Program-made: the position numbers and the translations under genes
Notes under the pieces: model-generated
The model's database searches: none
Told to the model about the DNA's origin: nothing
What the model saw: the letters and a program-made list of their open reading frames with translations, nothing else
Assembly (NCBI GenBank): GCA_016212045.1
Contig: JACRHO010000105.1
Location: 1-10,185, forward strand
DNA length: 10,185 nt
Source: Candidatus Omnitrophota bacterium
GTDB taxonomy: Bacteria; Omnitrophota; Gorgyraeia; Gygaellales; Profunditerraquicolaceae
Direction: 5' to 3'
Part shown: one piece after another, positions 1-6,590 of the stretch
How the letters are laid out: each line of letters starts with the position of its first letter
Numbering within the stretch: position 1 is the first letter of the stretch

Positions 1-139
1 CATTTGGCGGTGGTATAACTATACAGAAGGGGCTTTTGGCAGGATTTGCGTGGGCAGAAAAAAAATTATGCTCTTCCCAAAATTTATACCATTTCTCTTC
101 GGCATCTTTGGGGTTATATTGCTTTGCGAGTTCATCCAT
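1..139 (-). CDS. valS: Valyl-tRNA synthetase, N-terminal fragment (cut by window edge)
   Basis: Only the first 46 codons are in the window; the gene runs off the left edge. Class I aminoacyl-tRNA synthetase that charges tRNA-Val with valine in the cytoplasm. The translation starts MDELAKQYNPKDAEEKWYKF and ends at IVIPPPN. The YNPK..EEKWYKFWEE opening and the CIVIPPPN segment, which in this family leads into VTG and the HxGH ATP-binding motif, are typical of ValS. The start is the ATG at 137-139. No Shine-Dalgarno is visible before it, and a perfect AT-rich inverted repeat (146-171) ends 6 nt upstream. The 55-codon gene upstream stops at 152-154 in the same frame, so four sense codons separate the two. 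Identity is well supported; the exact start is less so because there is no ribosome-binding site. Confidence 0.9.
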   Translation of the reverse strand, partial: MDELAKQYNPKDAEEKWYKFWEEHNFFSAHANPAKSPFCIVIPPPN

Positions 140-145
140 ATTTGC

Positions 146-171
146 AAATACTTAATTTTTATTAAGTATTT
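146..171. repeat. Perfect AT-rich inverted repeat before valS
   Basis: AAATACTTAAT (146-156) and ATTAAGTATTT (161-171) are exact reverse complements around a TTTT loop. The structure covers the stop codon of the 55-codon gene and ends 6 nt before the valS ATG. In the minus-strand transcript no U-run follows the stem, so it is not a classical terminator for this operon. It could be a protein-binding palindrome or a hairpin that affects valS translation. The function is unknown. Confidence 0.55.
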
Positions 172-319
172 TTGCCTTGCTAAGGTTGTTTTGGAAATTC
201 CAAGCTTCTTCTAACCATTTCAATCTTTGGGCTGGTGAAGTATTCTTAAGGATAAACTCAAGATGCTCATAAGGTAGTATATTCCTAATTTTAAAATTAA
301 TTTTCTTTTTTATCTTCAT
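152..319 (-). CDS. 55-residue companion of the nucleotidyltransferase
   Basis: Small gene of 55 codons plus TAA whose start overlaps the end of the nucleotidyltransferase gene by 23 nt in another frame. ATG is at 317-319, preceded by AGAGG with 7 nt spacing, a good ribosome-binding site. The protein starts MKIKKKINFK and has a basic N-terminus, then ILPYEHLEFILKN and SPAQRLKWLEEAWNF, ending in a Lys/Asn-rich tail. The 'SPxxRLxWLEEAxxF' block resembles short proteins often found beside nucleotidyltransferases of the GGxAxxxHG...DxD type; this is recalled similarity, not a search. It has no enzyme motif and no membrane segment and is probably helical. The tight overlap and good site suggest translation coupled to the nucleotidyltransferase. 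A partner or antitoxin-like role is possible but unproven. Confidence 0.7.
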   Translation of the reverse strand: MKIKKKINFKIRNILPYEHLEFILKNTSPAQRLKWLEEAWNFQNNLSKAKILNKN

Positions 320-806
320 TCTTTATCCTCTCGATCTCCTCTAAGTTTCTAATATCAATTAAATCTTGAGGTCTCAAGGCGAGTAGTTTCAACTTTTTAA
401 GATGCTTGATACAGACTGTAGGGATGGTTAAGTCGTCTTTCTTTATTTTATCTAATTTTTTTTCGATCTCAGAAAATTTTATTGGTTCTGTTACAAACAT
501 ATCTATTAACTTTAAATGGTCCTTAAGGTGAAAAAAGGAAAATACTACCATTCCTTTCTTATTTATCCATTCGCGTCGAACATCTTCATCTAAAAATTGT
601 TCTTTTGTAACCGGCACTTTTGGCCGATAACTTAAGTCATAGAGTGTATCAAAAAATTTTTCTAAATTAGACTTACTTAATTCTACAATCAGATCCAAGT
701 CCGCTGTAAATCTTGTGAAACCATGTGCCACAACTGCCACGCCTCCTGCTATAGCAAACTTTACTCTATTTTTATTTAATGCCCTAAGTACTTCGTCATA
801 ATACAT
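297..806 (-). CDS. Nucleotidyltransferase-fold protein (MNT/AbiEii-like)
   Basis: Protein of 169 residues with the Pol-beta-type nucleotidyltransferase signature: GG at 21-22, then HGFTRFTADLDL with the acidic pair D36 and D38 expected to bind metal and NTP. Near the C-terminus, RPQDLIDIRNLEEI matches the 'RxxDLxDIxxL' block of AbiEii-like and related minimal nucleotidyltransferases. The natural substrate is unknown; family members modify tRNA or proteins, or act as toxins. The ATG (804-806) overlaps by one base, as TAATG, the stop of a duplicated cimA 3' end, and its Shine-Dalgarno (AAGG) lies inside that copy. The gene is AT-rich: blocks 301-360, 421-480 and 541-600 hold 51 G+C in 180 bases (28%), against 88 in 180 (49%) for blocks 1801-1860, 2101-2160 and 5641-5700. 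This suggests acquisition by transfer together with the 55-codon gene. The fold is well supported, the role is not. Confidence 0.85.
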   Translation of the reverse strand: MYYDEVLRALNKNRVKFAIAGGVAVVAHGFTRFTADLDLIVELSKSNLEKFFDTLYDLSYRPKVPVTKEQFLDEDVRREWINKKGMVVFSFFHLKDHLKLIDMFVTEPIKFSEIEKKLDKIKKDDLTIPTVCIKHLKKLKLLALRPQDLIDIRNLEEIERIKNEDKKEN

Positions 807-858
807 TATTCTGCCTTATCCTTTAGTAATTTATACTCGACACTGTCGACCAACGCCT

Positions 859-880
859 GTCCCTCGACTTCGCTCGGGAC
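859..880. repeat. Palindromic linker 2 between cimA-end copies 2 and 3
   Basis: A 22-nt segment that on the minus strand begins GTCCCGAG and ends CGAGGGAC, with CGAAGT between. The outer GTCCC/GGGAC arms are perfect inverted repeats. GCGCAG precedes it and CAGGCG follows it, as with linker 1. It resembles a short REP-like or MITE-like dispersed palindrome. Confidence 0.65.
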
Positions 881-932
881 TGCGCGCCCTCGTCTTTCAA
901 TAACTTGTACTCTACGCTATCGACGAGCGCCT

Positions 933-972
933 GCCCCTCGTATCGGAAGTCTATTTTATGGATACTCGGGAC
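933..972. repeat. Palindromic linker 1, supplying the cimA stop codon
   Basis: A 40-nt segment that on the minus strand begins GTCCCGAG and ends CGAGGGGC, the same ends as linker 2 but with a longer centre. GTATC near the left end can pair with GATAC near the right end, giving an imperfect hairpin. The cimA frame runs into it and reads SRVSIK then TAG (951-953), so the present C-terminal tail and stop of CimA come from the repeat. Confidence 0.65.
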
Positions 973-2540
973 TGCGCATTTTGGTCTTTTAAAAGTTTAT
1001 ATTCTACGCTATCAACGAGCGCCTGCCAGCTGGCTTCAATGATATTTTCCGAGACGCCGATGGTGCTCCAGGTATCGGTCTCATCCTGCGACTGGATAAG
1101 CACGCGCACCTTGGCAGCAGTGCCGGCCTTTTCATCCAGGACGCGCACCTTAAAATCGGAAAGGTGCATCTTGGATAATGTAGGATAAAAATCTTTTAAG
1201 GCCTTGCGCAGGGCATTGTCCAGGGCATTCACCGGACCATCTCCATCAGCCGCAGTATGCTCTTTTATGCCTTTTACCTTAATTTTAATAATCGCCTCTG
1301 AGGTAATTTTTTTACCTGCGCCTTTCTCTACCACTACCCGGAATCCTTCCAGTGCAAAAAATTTCTGATATTTCTTCAGCGCCTTTTTCATCAACAACTC
1401 AAAAGAGGCCTCGGCTGCCTCAAAATGGTAACCCTGGTGCTCTAAAGACTGAATCAGTTTTAAAATCCTCTTGGTCTGGGCGTCCTCTTTGCTTAAATCT
1501 AACTCCATGTTCTTTGCGCTGACTAAAATTCCGGTCCTACCGGCTAATTCTGAAACTAGAATTCTGCGCCGGTTACCGACGATACCTGGTTCAATATGTT
1601 CATAGGTCTTGGGGTTTTTCATTACCGCATTGATGTGCACCCCGCCCTTGTGCGCAAATGCTGATGCGCCCACATAAGGCTGGTCGTTTTTCTGTCTCAT
1701 ATTACTGACTTCGCTGACAAAATGCGAGACATGGGTCAGTTCTTTTAATTTTCCTGCCTCAATGCAATCAATGCCTAATTTCAATTTCAGATTGGCAATA
1801 ATGGGGATTAAATCGGCATTGCCGCAGCGCTCGCCGTAGCCGTTAATTGTCCCCTGCACCATATCACAGCCTGCCTCTACTGCCGCCAGGGTATTGGCTA
1901 CGGCTAAATCTGCATCATTGTGGCAATGAATCCCTAACCAGACGCTTATCTGCGCACGAATTTCTCGGACTACCCGGGAAATTTCAGAAGTGATCGTCCC
2001 GCCATTTGTATCGCAGAGAACAATTGCCTTTGCGCCTGCCTCCTGGGCTACAAGTAAACATTTTAAACTATGTTCCTTGTTTGCTCTATAGGCATCAAAG
2101 AAATGCTCGGCATCATAGAATACGGTCATCCCTTTTGAAACGAGGTAACTCACAGTATCTCTAATCATATTTAGATTTTCATCAAGGGTGGTCTTTAAGA
2201 CATCCTTAACGTGCAGGTCCCAGGTCTTGCCAAAAATAGCGATGACCTTACTTTTAGATCTCAAGAGCCCCTTGATATTACTATCTTCAGCTGCCTTTAT
2301 GTGAGGCCGACGGGTTGAGCCAAAGGCCACGAGGGCGGAGTTTTTCAGCCGCTTTTTACTCATTTTGAGATAAAACTCCATATCTTTGGGGTTAGAGCCT
2401 GGCCAGCCGCCCTCAATATAATGGATACCCAACATATCCAATTCCTGGGCAATTCTTACCTTATCTAAAACCGAATAAGAAATGCCCTGTCCTTGCGCGC
2501 CATCGCGCAAAGTGGTATCGTAAAGTTTTATCTTATTCAT
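951..2540 (-). CDS. cimA: (R)-citramalate synthase (CimA type)
   Basis: Condenses pyruvate and acetyl-CoA to (R)-citramalate, the threonine-independent entry to 2-oxobutanoate and isoleucine. At 529 residues it fits the long CimA branch of the isopropylmalate/homocitrate synthase family. A TIM-barrel HMGL-like domain comes first, with LYDTTLRDGAQ (6-16; R12 and D13 catalytic and metal-binding) and the metal motif HCHND (205-209), followed by NGYGERCGNADL (233-244). A linker and a LeuA-type dimer regulatory domain (about 385-519) follow, with the DGDGPVNALDNAL block at 432-444. ATG start with GCGAGG five bases upstream; lysC ends 10 nt before. 2-Isopropylmalate synthase is the alternative, but the GIHYIEGGWPGSNPKD opening favours CimA. 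The true family C-terminus seems to end near KLLKD; residues 520-529 derive from a junction with a palindromic repeat. Feedback inhibition by isoleucine is known for the family. Confidence 0.92.
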   Translation of the reverse strand: MNKIKLYDTTLRDGAQGQGISYSVLDKVRIAQELDMLGIHYIEGGWPGSNPKDMEFYLKMSKKRLKNSALVAFGSTRRPHIKAAEDSNIKGLLRSKSKVIAIFGKTWDLHVKDVLKTTLDENLNMIRDTVSYLVSKGMTVFYDAEHFFDAYRANKEHSLKCLLVAQEAGAKAIVLCDTNGGTITSEISRVVREIRAQISVWLGIHCHNDADLAVANTLAAVEAGCDMVQGTINGYGERCGNADLIPIIANLKLKLGIDCIEAGKLKELTHVSHFVSEVSNMRQKNDQPYVGASAFAHKGGVHINAVMKNPKTYEHIEPGIVGNRRRILVSELAGRTGILVSAKNMELDLSKEDAQTKRILKLIQSLEHQGYHFEAAEASFELLMKKALKKYQKFFALEGFRVVVEKGAGKKITSEAIIKIKVKGIKEHTAADGDGPVNALDNALRKALKDFYPTLSKMHLSDFKVRVLDEKAGTAAKVRVLIQSQDETDTWSTIGVSENIIEASWQALVDSVEYKLLKDQNAQSRVSIK

Positions 2541-2550
2541 TTTAACCTCG

Positions 2551-3771
2551 CTATTTGGCTAAGCCAAACTTTTCGTGCAATGCCCTGACTGCTTCTTGAG
2601 CAAATTTTTTCTGGATAATACAGGAGATGCTGATATCTGAAGTAGAAATCATCTCAATATTGATTTTATTTTTTGCCAGCGCCCCAAACATCGTGGCGGC
2701 TACCCCGGGATGCGATTTCATCCCTACCCCCACTACGGAAACGCGGGCGATATCCCGGTCTTCCAGAATATCACCTGCGCCAATCTTAGAGGCTGCCTGT
2801 TTTACTATTCTCATCGTTTTGGCGGTATTGGTTTTATTGACCGTAAACGATATGTCGGTCTGGCGGGTGTGGCTGACATTCTGCACAATCATATCTACAT
2901 TTATCCCGCCGCTGGATAATTCCTTAAATATCTTGGCTGCTACTCCTGGACGGTCAGGGACATTACAGATAGTAAACTTGGCTTCATTTCTATTTAAGGT
3001 TACGCCGGTGACCACTACATCTTCCATTCTTTTTACCTCCTTGATAATCAGCGTGCCGGGTTTTTCAGAAAACGATGAACGCACATGTATGGGAACATTA
3101 AATTTTTTGGCTACTTCAATGGAGCGCGCCTGCATTACCTGCGCTCCTAAAGAAGCCATCTCTAACATCTCCTCGTAAGTAATCTGGGCTATCTTCCTTG
3201 CCTTTGGCTCAATGCGCGGGTCAGTGGTGTAAATGCCCTCTACATCTGTATATATTTCGCAGGCACTGGCCTCAAGTTCCTTGGCCAAAGCCACTGCGGT
3301 TAAATCTGAGCCGCCCCTGCCTAAGGTAGTGATATCCTGATTCAGGGTCACGCCTTGAAAGCCAGCGACAATCACAATCCTTCCTTTTCTTAATTCCTCT
3401 TTTATTTTATCGGCATTGATTTTAATGATTCTTGCCCGGGTGTGGCTGGTATCAGTAATAATCCCTACCTGCGCCCCGGTAAAAGAAATCGCCTCAAAAC
3501 CCAATTTGTGAATGGCCATCGCCAAGAGCGCCACGGAAATCTGCTCGCCGGTAGATAATAACATATCCATTTCGCGCTCTGATGGCTCGGGGTTAATTTT
3601 ATTGGCCAACTCAATCAATTCGTCGGTGGTGTCGCCTAACGCTGAAACTACTACCACCAGTGCGCAGCCTTTTTTCTTGTAACTAACTACTCTTCTAGCC
3701 ACATTTTGGATACGCGCCACATTCGCCACTGAAGAGCCGCCGAATTTCTGCACAATCAAACCTTTATGCAT
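2551..3771 (-). CDS. lysC: Aspartate kinase with C-terminal ACT domains
   Basis: Phosphorylates aspartate to 4-aspartyl phosphate, the first step to lysine, threonine and methionine. The 406 residues match the short bacterial LysC type (B. subtilis LysC is of similar size). The amino acid kinase domain covers about 1-245, with KFGGSSVAN (9-17), SALGDTTDEL (43-52), ITDTSHTRARI (105-115) and TTLGRGGSDLTAVALA (148-163). Two ACT domains follow at about 264-325 and 343-402, each with a DRPGVAAK- or HPGVAAT-like effector loop (273-280, 354-360). These normally sense lysine and/or threonine; which one cannot be read here. ATG start with GAGG five bases upstream; it overlaps cstA by 8 nt. A second, internal start at codon 249 probably gives a separate regulatory subunit. 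Monofunctional; not fused to homoserine dehydrogenase. Confidence 0.96.
   Translation of the reverse strand: MHKGLIVQKFGGSSVANVARIQNVARRVVSYKKKGCALVVVVSALGDTTDELIELANKINPEPSEREMDMLLSTGEQISVALLAMAIHKLGFEAISFTGAQVGIITDTSHTRARIIKINADKIKEELRKGRIVIVAGFQGVTLNQDITTLGRGGSDLTAVALAKELEASACEIYTDVEGIYTTDPRIEPKARKIAQITYEEMLEMASLGAQVMQARSIEVAKKFNVPIHVRSSFSEKPGTLIIKEVKRMEDVVVTGVTLNRNEAKFTICNVPDRPGVAAKIFKELSSGGINVDMIVQNVSHTRQTDISFTVNKTNTAKTMRIVKQAASKIGAGDILEDRDIARVSVVGVGMKSHPGVAATMFGALAKNKINIEMISTSDISISCIIQKKFAQEAVRALHEKFGLAK
3025..3042 (-). promoter_or_regulatory. Internal ribosome-binding site and start inside lysC (beta subunit)
   Basis: AAGGAGGT (3035-3042, minus strand) lies 7 nt before an in-frame ATG (3025-3027), codon 249 of lysC. 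It is stronger than the site of lysC itself. A product from here would be 158 residues, 2551-3027, made only of the two ACT domains. Class II aspartokinases of B. subtilis and corynebacteria make an alpha2beta2 enzyme in exactly this way, with the beta subunit started inside lysC. Confidence 0.75.
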
Positions 3772-5353
3772 GTTTACCTCGCTTAATAAATATTTTAGAG
3801 ATTACTTCATAAACCATAAATCCCGCCAATATAATCAAAAGGATAGAAACAATCAATAATACGGTATTTTTTTCTTTAAAATATTTTATTACCTGAAAGA
3901 ACAGGGCTGCCAGGGTAGTCATCAAGATAAAAATAGCCGGGGCTAAGGTAAACTTTGTGCTTTTGTTTTTACCCAGCAGCCAACAGGTCAGCACAAATAA
4001 GGCCAGGGCAGCGACTAACTGGTTTGAGGCGCCAAACGCCGGCCAGATTTTGCTCCATTTCCCGCTTAAGGCCAAGGCCGCACTTAAGGCCACGATTAAG
4101 CCAGTGGATAAATAGCGATTTTTTATGCGAAAGAGTTCTTCAGTTAAATACCGCGCAATCCTGGTTGCGGTATCTAAGGTGGTCAGAATAAATGCATTTA
4201 ATATGGTCACAGCAATAAAGGCGCCACGACCCGCTAAAATTTTATCGGTGATTAAACCATAACCTCGAGCAAAGATGCCGATGGGCCCGCTTTGCTTTAG
4301 AATTGAGGCGAGATTATCTTGCGGCTTAAATAAAATAGCTGCCGCAACTATGGCTAATACTGCGACCAACCCTTCTGCTACCATCCCGCCATAACCAATC
4401 CGTTTTGCATAGCGTTCATTAGGCAGTTGCTTAGAAGAGGTGCCGCTTGAGATTAAAGAATGAAATCCTGAAACTGCGCCGCAGGCCACAGTCACAAAGA
4501 GCGCAGGCCACAAATACCCTTCCGAAGAATTAAAATTGCGCCAAGAAGGCAGAGTAATTTGAGGATGAAATAAAACTAAACCAATGTATCCTGCTCCCAG
4601 ACCAAAAAACAATAAGAAACTACTCAGGTAATCCCGCGGCTGTAAAAGTATATTTACTGGCAGGATAGAAGCGCAATAACAATAGCCGAATAGAACCAGA
4701 ATCCATACTGTAATATTACTATTTATAGGTACGCTATTGCCTAATAAAATCAACCCTATCAAAGATACCAAACCAAAAAGAGTAGATAAAATGCTATTTG
4801 CCTTTAAAACATATAAAAAATAACCTACGAGCATGGCAACAGGTATCAGTCCCAAAGAAGGCAAGATGATCTTTGGCTCTTTGACAAAGGTATCTGCGCA
4901 AAGATAGGCAAAGACCGCAATCACTAAAATTAAGGCCAGCCAAACAAACAGAGAAAATAAAATTTTCCCCCGGCGCGAGATAACCTCTTGGGCAATGTCT
5001 GCCACAGAAGAACCACCTTCTCTTACTGAAGTAATCAAAGAACCAAAATCATGCACTCCGCCGATAAAAATTGTCCCCAGCACCACCCATAATAACGCGG
5101 GCAACCAGCCCCACAACATTACTGCAATGACCGGCCCGATAATCGGGCCTGCGCCGGCAATGGAGGCAAAATGGTGGCCAAAAAGAACCAGCCAATTCTT
5201 TGCTGGGATATAGTCCACGCTGTCGTATTTAGAAAATGCGGGCGTGGCTCTCTTAGGGTCAATCTGCCAGAGAGATTCCAATTTCTTCGCATAAAATCTA
5301 TAAGCCAAGAAAAATAATATTCCTGCGATAATAACTATTAATAAAGAATTCAT
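3764..5353 (-). CDS. cstA: CstA-family carbon starvation / pyruvate-peptide transporter
   Basis: Polytopic inner-membrane transporter of 529 residues, with many hydrophobic segments from residue 3 to about 520. Family motifs are clear: DPKRATPA (32-39), VDYIPA (46-51), LFGHHFASIAGAGPIIGPV (57-75), GGVHDFGSL (98-106), and ACGAVSGFHSLISSGTSSKQL at 290-310. E. coli CstA and BtsT are longer (about 700 residues); shorter members like this are common elsewhere. Characterised relatives take up pyruvate or peptides. The ATG overlaps the apgM stop as ATGA, with AAAGGA upstream, and the gene end overlaps lysC by 8 nt, so it is translated within the amino acid operon. Inference: it may supply pyruvate for CimA or move a peptide or amino acid; the sequence does not decide. 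The family call is very sure, the substrate is not. Confidence 0.92.
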   Translation of the reverse strand: MNSLLIVIIAGILFFLAYRFYAKKLESLWQIDPKRATPAFSKYDSVDYIPAKNWLVLFGHHFASIAGAGPIIGPVIAVMLWGWLPALLWVVLGTIFIGGVHDFGSLITSVREGGSSVADIAQEVISRRGKILFSLFVWLALILVIAVFAYLCADTFVKEPKIILPSLGLIPVAMLVGYFLYVLKANSILSTLFGLVSLIGLILLGNSVPINSNITVWILVLFGYCYCASILPVNILLQPRDYLSSFLLFFGLGAGYIGLVLFHPQITLPSWRNFNSSEGYLWPALFVTVACGAVSGFHSLISSGTSSKQLPNERYAKRIGYGGMVAEGLVAVLAIVAAAILFKPQDNLASILKQSGPIGIFARGYGLITDKILAGRGAFIAVTILNAFILTTLDTATRIARYLTEELFRIKNRYLSTGLIVALSAALALSGKWSKIWPAFGASNQLVAALALFVLTCWLLGKNKSTKFTLAPAIFILMTTLAALFFQVIKYFKEKNTVLLIVSILLIILAGFMVYEVISKIFIKRGKHA

Positions 5354-6552
5354 TTTGTTCCTTTAATAAAATATCCCATCAACTCATATCCTTTCTCAAA
5401 ATAAAGCTCGGATTTCTCTGCTTCTTTTTCGCTGTATTGGGCAAAACCGCCTTTTTCTATTCCCCGGCCGTATATGCCGAAAGGCACAATATCAGCAGTA
5501 TGGGTGCGTACTGAAATCGGCGTGGCGTGGTCAGGTAAAACCAAAATCCTAAAATCATCTCTACCTTTAAAGGCATTCAAGATAGTCCCCACGACTAACT
5601 GGTCAAATCTTTCAATGGCCTTAATCTTCTCCCGCAGGTCTCCATTATGGCCAGCCTCATCTGGCGCCTCTACATGCAGAAAAACAAAGTCTTTTTCCTC
5701 CAGACATTTCAAGGCTGCCTTGGCCTTACCCTGATAATCCGTATCATAATAGCCAGTGGCGCCCGGCACATTAACTACCTCCAGGCCCAAAATTCTGCCT
5801 AAGCCCTTTAATAAATCTACTGCCGAGATCACGCTGCCAGAAAGGCCGTATTGCACACTAAATTTAGGCAGAATGGGTTTCCTGCCTTGGCCCCATAGCC
5901 AAATCATATTGGCCGGATTTTCCTTTAAATCAATGCGCACCAGGTTTATTTCATGATTTTCTAAAAGGCCGCGTGATTTCTGCATTAAGTCAATGAGGAT
6001 TTCCGCGCCTTGGCCCTTAGGAAAATTCTTGACTATACTCTGCCCGGCTATATCGTGCGGCGGCCGGCATGGCAATTCTTCCAGGTGACTCTCTGTCCCC
6101 CTTTTTACTAATAAAAGGTGGCGATAACTTACGCCGGAATAAAACCTCATCCGGTTAGTCCCCAGGTGCTGGTCAATAAATTTTATCAATATCGCTGCCT
6201 CTTTAGAATCAATGTGGCCGGCGCTGTAATCTACCAGTGTATCAGCAGAGGCAGTGATTAAATTGCAGCGAAAGGCCACATCTTCCTCTTCTAATTCTAT
6301 CCCCAGATTTGCCGCCTCCAGAGGACCTCTGCCAGTATAGAATTTTGCCGGGTCATATCCTAAGATGGAAATATTCGCCACATCAGAAGCCGGAGCCATC
6401 TTTTCCGGAATAGTTTTTGCTCTGCCTAAGCGGCCATTCTGGGCAATAAAATCCATATTCGGCGTCTCGGCTGCCTCTAAAGGGGTACGCTCGCCTAATT
6501 CCTGAATGGGATAATCTGCCATCCCGTCAGCAACTAAGACTATGTATTTCAT
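5350..6552 (-). CDS. ApgM-type phosphoglycerate mutase-like protein, possible homoserine kinase substitute
   Basis: Alkaline phosphatase superfamily protein of 400 residues, close to the archaeal-type cofactor-independent phosphoglycerate mutase (COG3635). Seen: KYIVLVADGMADYP (2-15, metal ligand D9), ASDVANISILGYDP (55-68, nucleophile S62), RGPLEAANLG (75-84), HVEAPDEAGHNGD (293-305, D298 and H302), and LPDHATPI with RTHTADIVPF (339-358; D341, H342, H351). All metal ligands and the serine are present. The literal activity would be 3- to 2-phosphoglycerate isomerisation. Members in threonine gene clusters have been proposed as a non-orthologous homoserine kinase (ThrB2). Here it lies between hom-thrC and lysC with no GHMP kinase in the window, which favours that role by context. 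ATG start at 6550-6552; no Shine-Dalgarno, because a 13-nt repeat fills the 17-nt gap after coaB. Confidence 0.85.
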   Translation of the reverse strand: MKYIVLVADGMADYPIQELGERTPLEAAETPNMDFIAQNGRLGRAKTIPEKMAPASDVANISILGYDPAKFYTGRGPLEAANLGIELEEEDVAFRCNLITASADTLVDYSAGHIDSKEAAILIKFIDQHLGTNRMRFYSGVSYRHLLLVKRGTESHLEELPCRPPHDIAGQSIVKNFPKGQGAEILIDLMQKSRGLLENHEINLVRIDLKENPANMIWLWGQGRKPILPKFSVQYGLSGSVISAVDLLKGLGRILGLEVVNVPGATGYYDTDYQGKAKAALKCLEEKDFVFLHVEAPDEAGHNGDLREKIKAIERFDQLVVGTILNAFKGRDDFRILVLPDHATPISVRTHTADIVPFGIYGRGIEKGGFAQYSEKEAEKSELYFEKGYELMGYFIKGTK

Positions 6553-6555
6553 ATT

Positions 6556-6590
6556 TCGTAACTAGTAAATTAGTAACTCGTAACTAGTAA
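6556..6590. repeat. 13-nt direct repeat across the coaB/apgM junction
   Basis: TCGTAACTAGTAA occurs at 6556-6568 and 6578-6590 (plus strand), period 22 nt, with a partial unit (TAGTAACT) between them. On the minus strand it codes for the last residues of CoaB (LLVTSY), supplies its TAA stop, and fills the gap before the apgM ATG where a Shine-Dalgarno would be expected. Confidence 0.7.

Larger units (their letters stand above)
818..1025 (-). repeat. Three tandem copies of the cimA 3'-terminal coding sequence
   Basis: A 42-nt segment encoding QALVDSVEYKLLKD occurs at 984-1025 (inside cimA), 892-933 and 818-859, all in the same orientation. Offsets are 92 and 74 nt, so each copy is in a different frame. 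Copies 1 and 2 differ at 7 bases, copies 2 and 3 at about 11, copies 1 and 3 at about 12; every difference is synonymous. Copy 3 continues as KAE then TAA, and that TAA overlaps the ATG of the next gene. Copies 2 and 3 are outside the current cimA frame. The pattern looks like displaced former gene ends, as left by elements that integrate in the 3' end of a gene and restore it with their own version. Confidence 0.9.

Noticed and set aside
140..296. T-box riboswitch ahead of valS
   Set aside because: The region is coding for the 55-residue protein and shows no T-box or specifier structure.
892..950. Frameshifted extension of cimA through copy 2
   Set aside because: Copy 2 is out of frame after an in-frame TAG, and the CimA domain is already complete at copy 1, so a frameshift is not needed.
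818..1025. CRISPR array
   Set aside because: There are only three degenerate copies, the linkers are themselves palindromes with shared ends, and the repeat encodes the cimA C-terminus.
2627..3178. Plus-strand open frame of 183 codons opposite lysC
   Set aside because: It is antisense to a gene with clear aspartokinase motifs, shows no recognisable domain and reads as a codon shadow.
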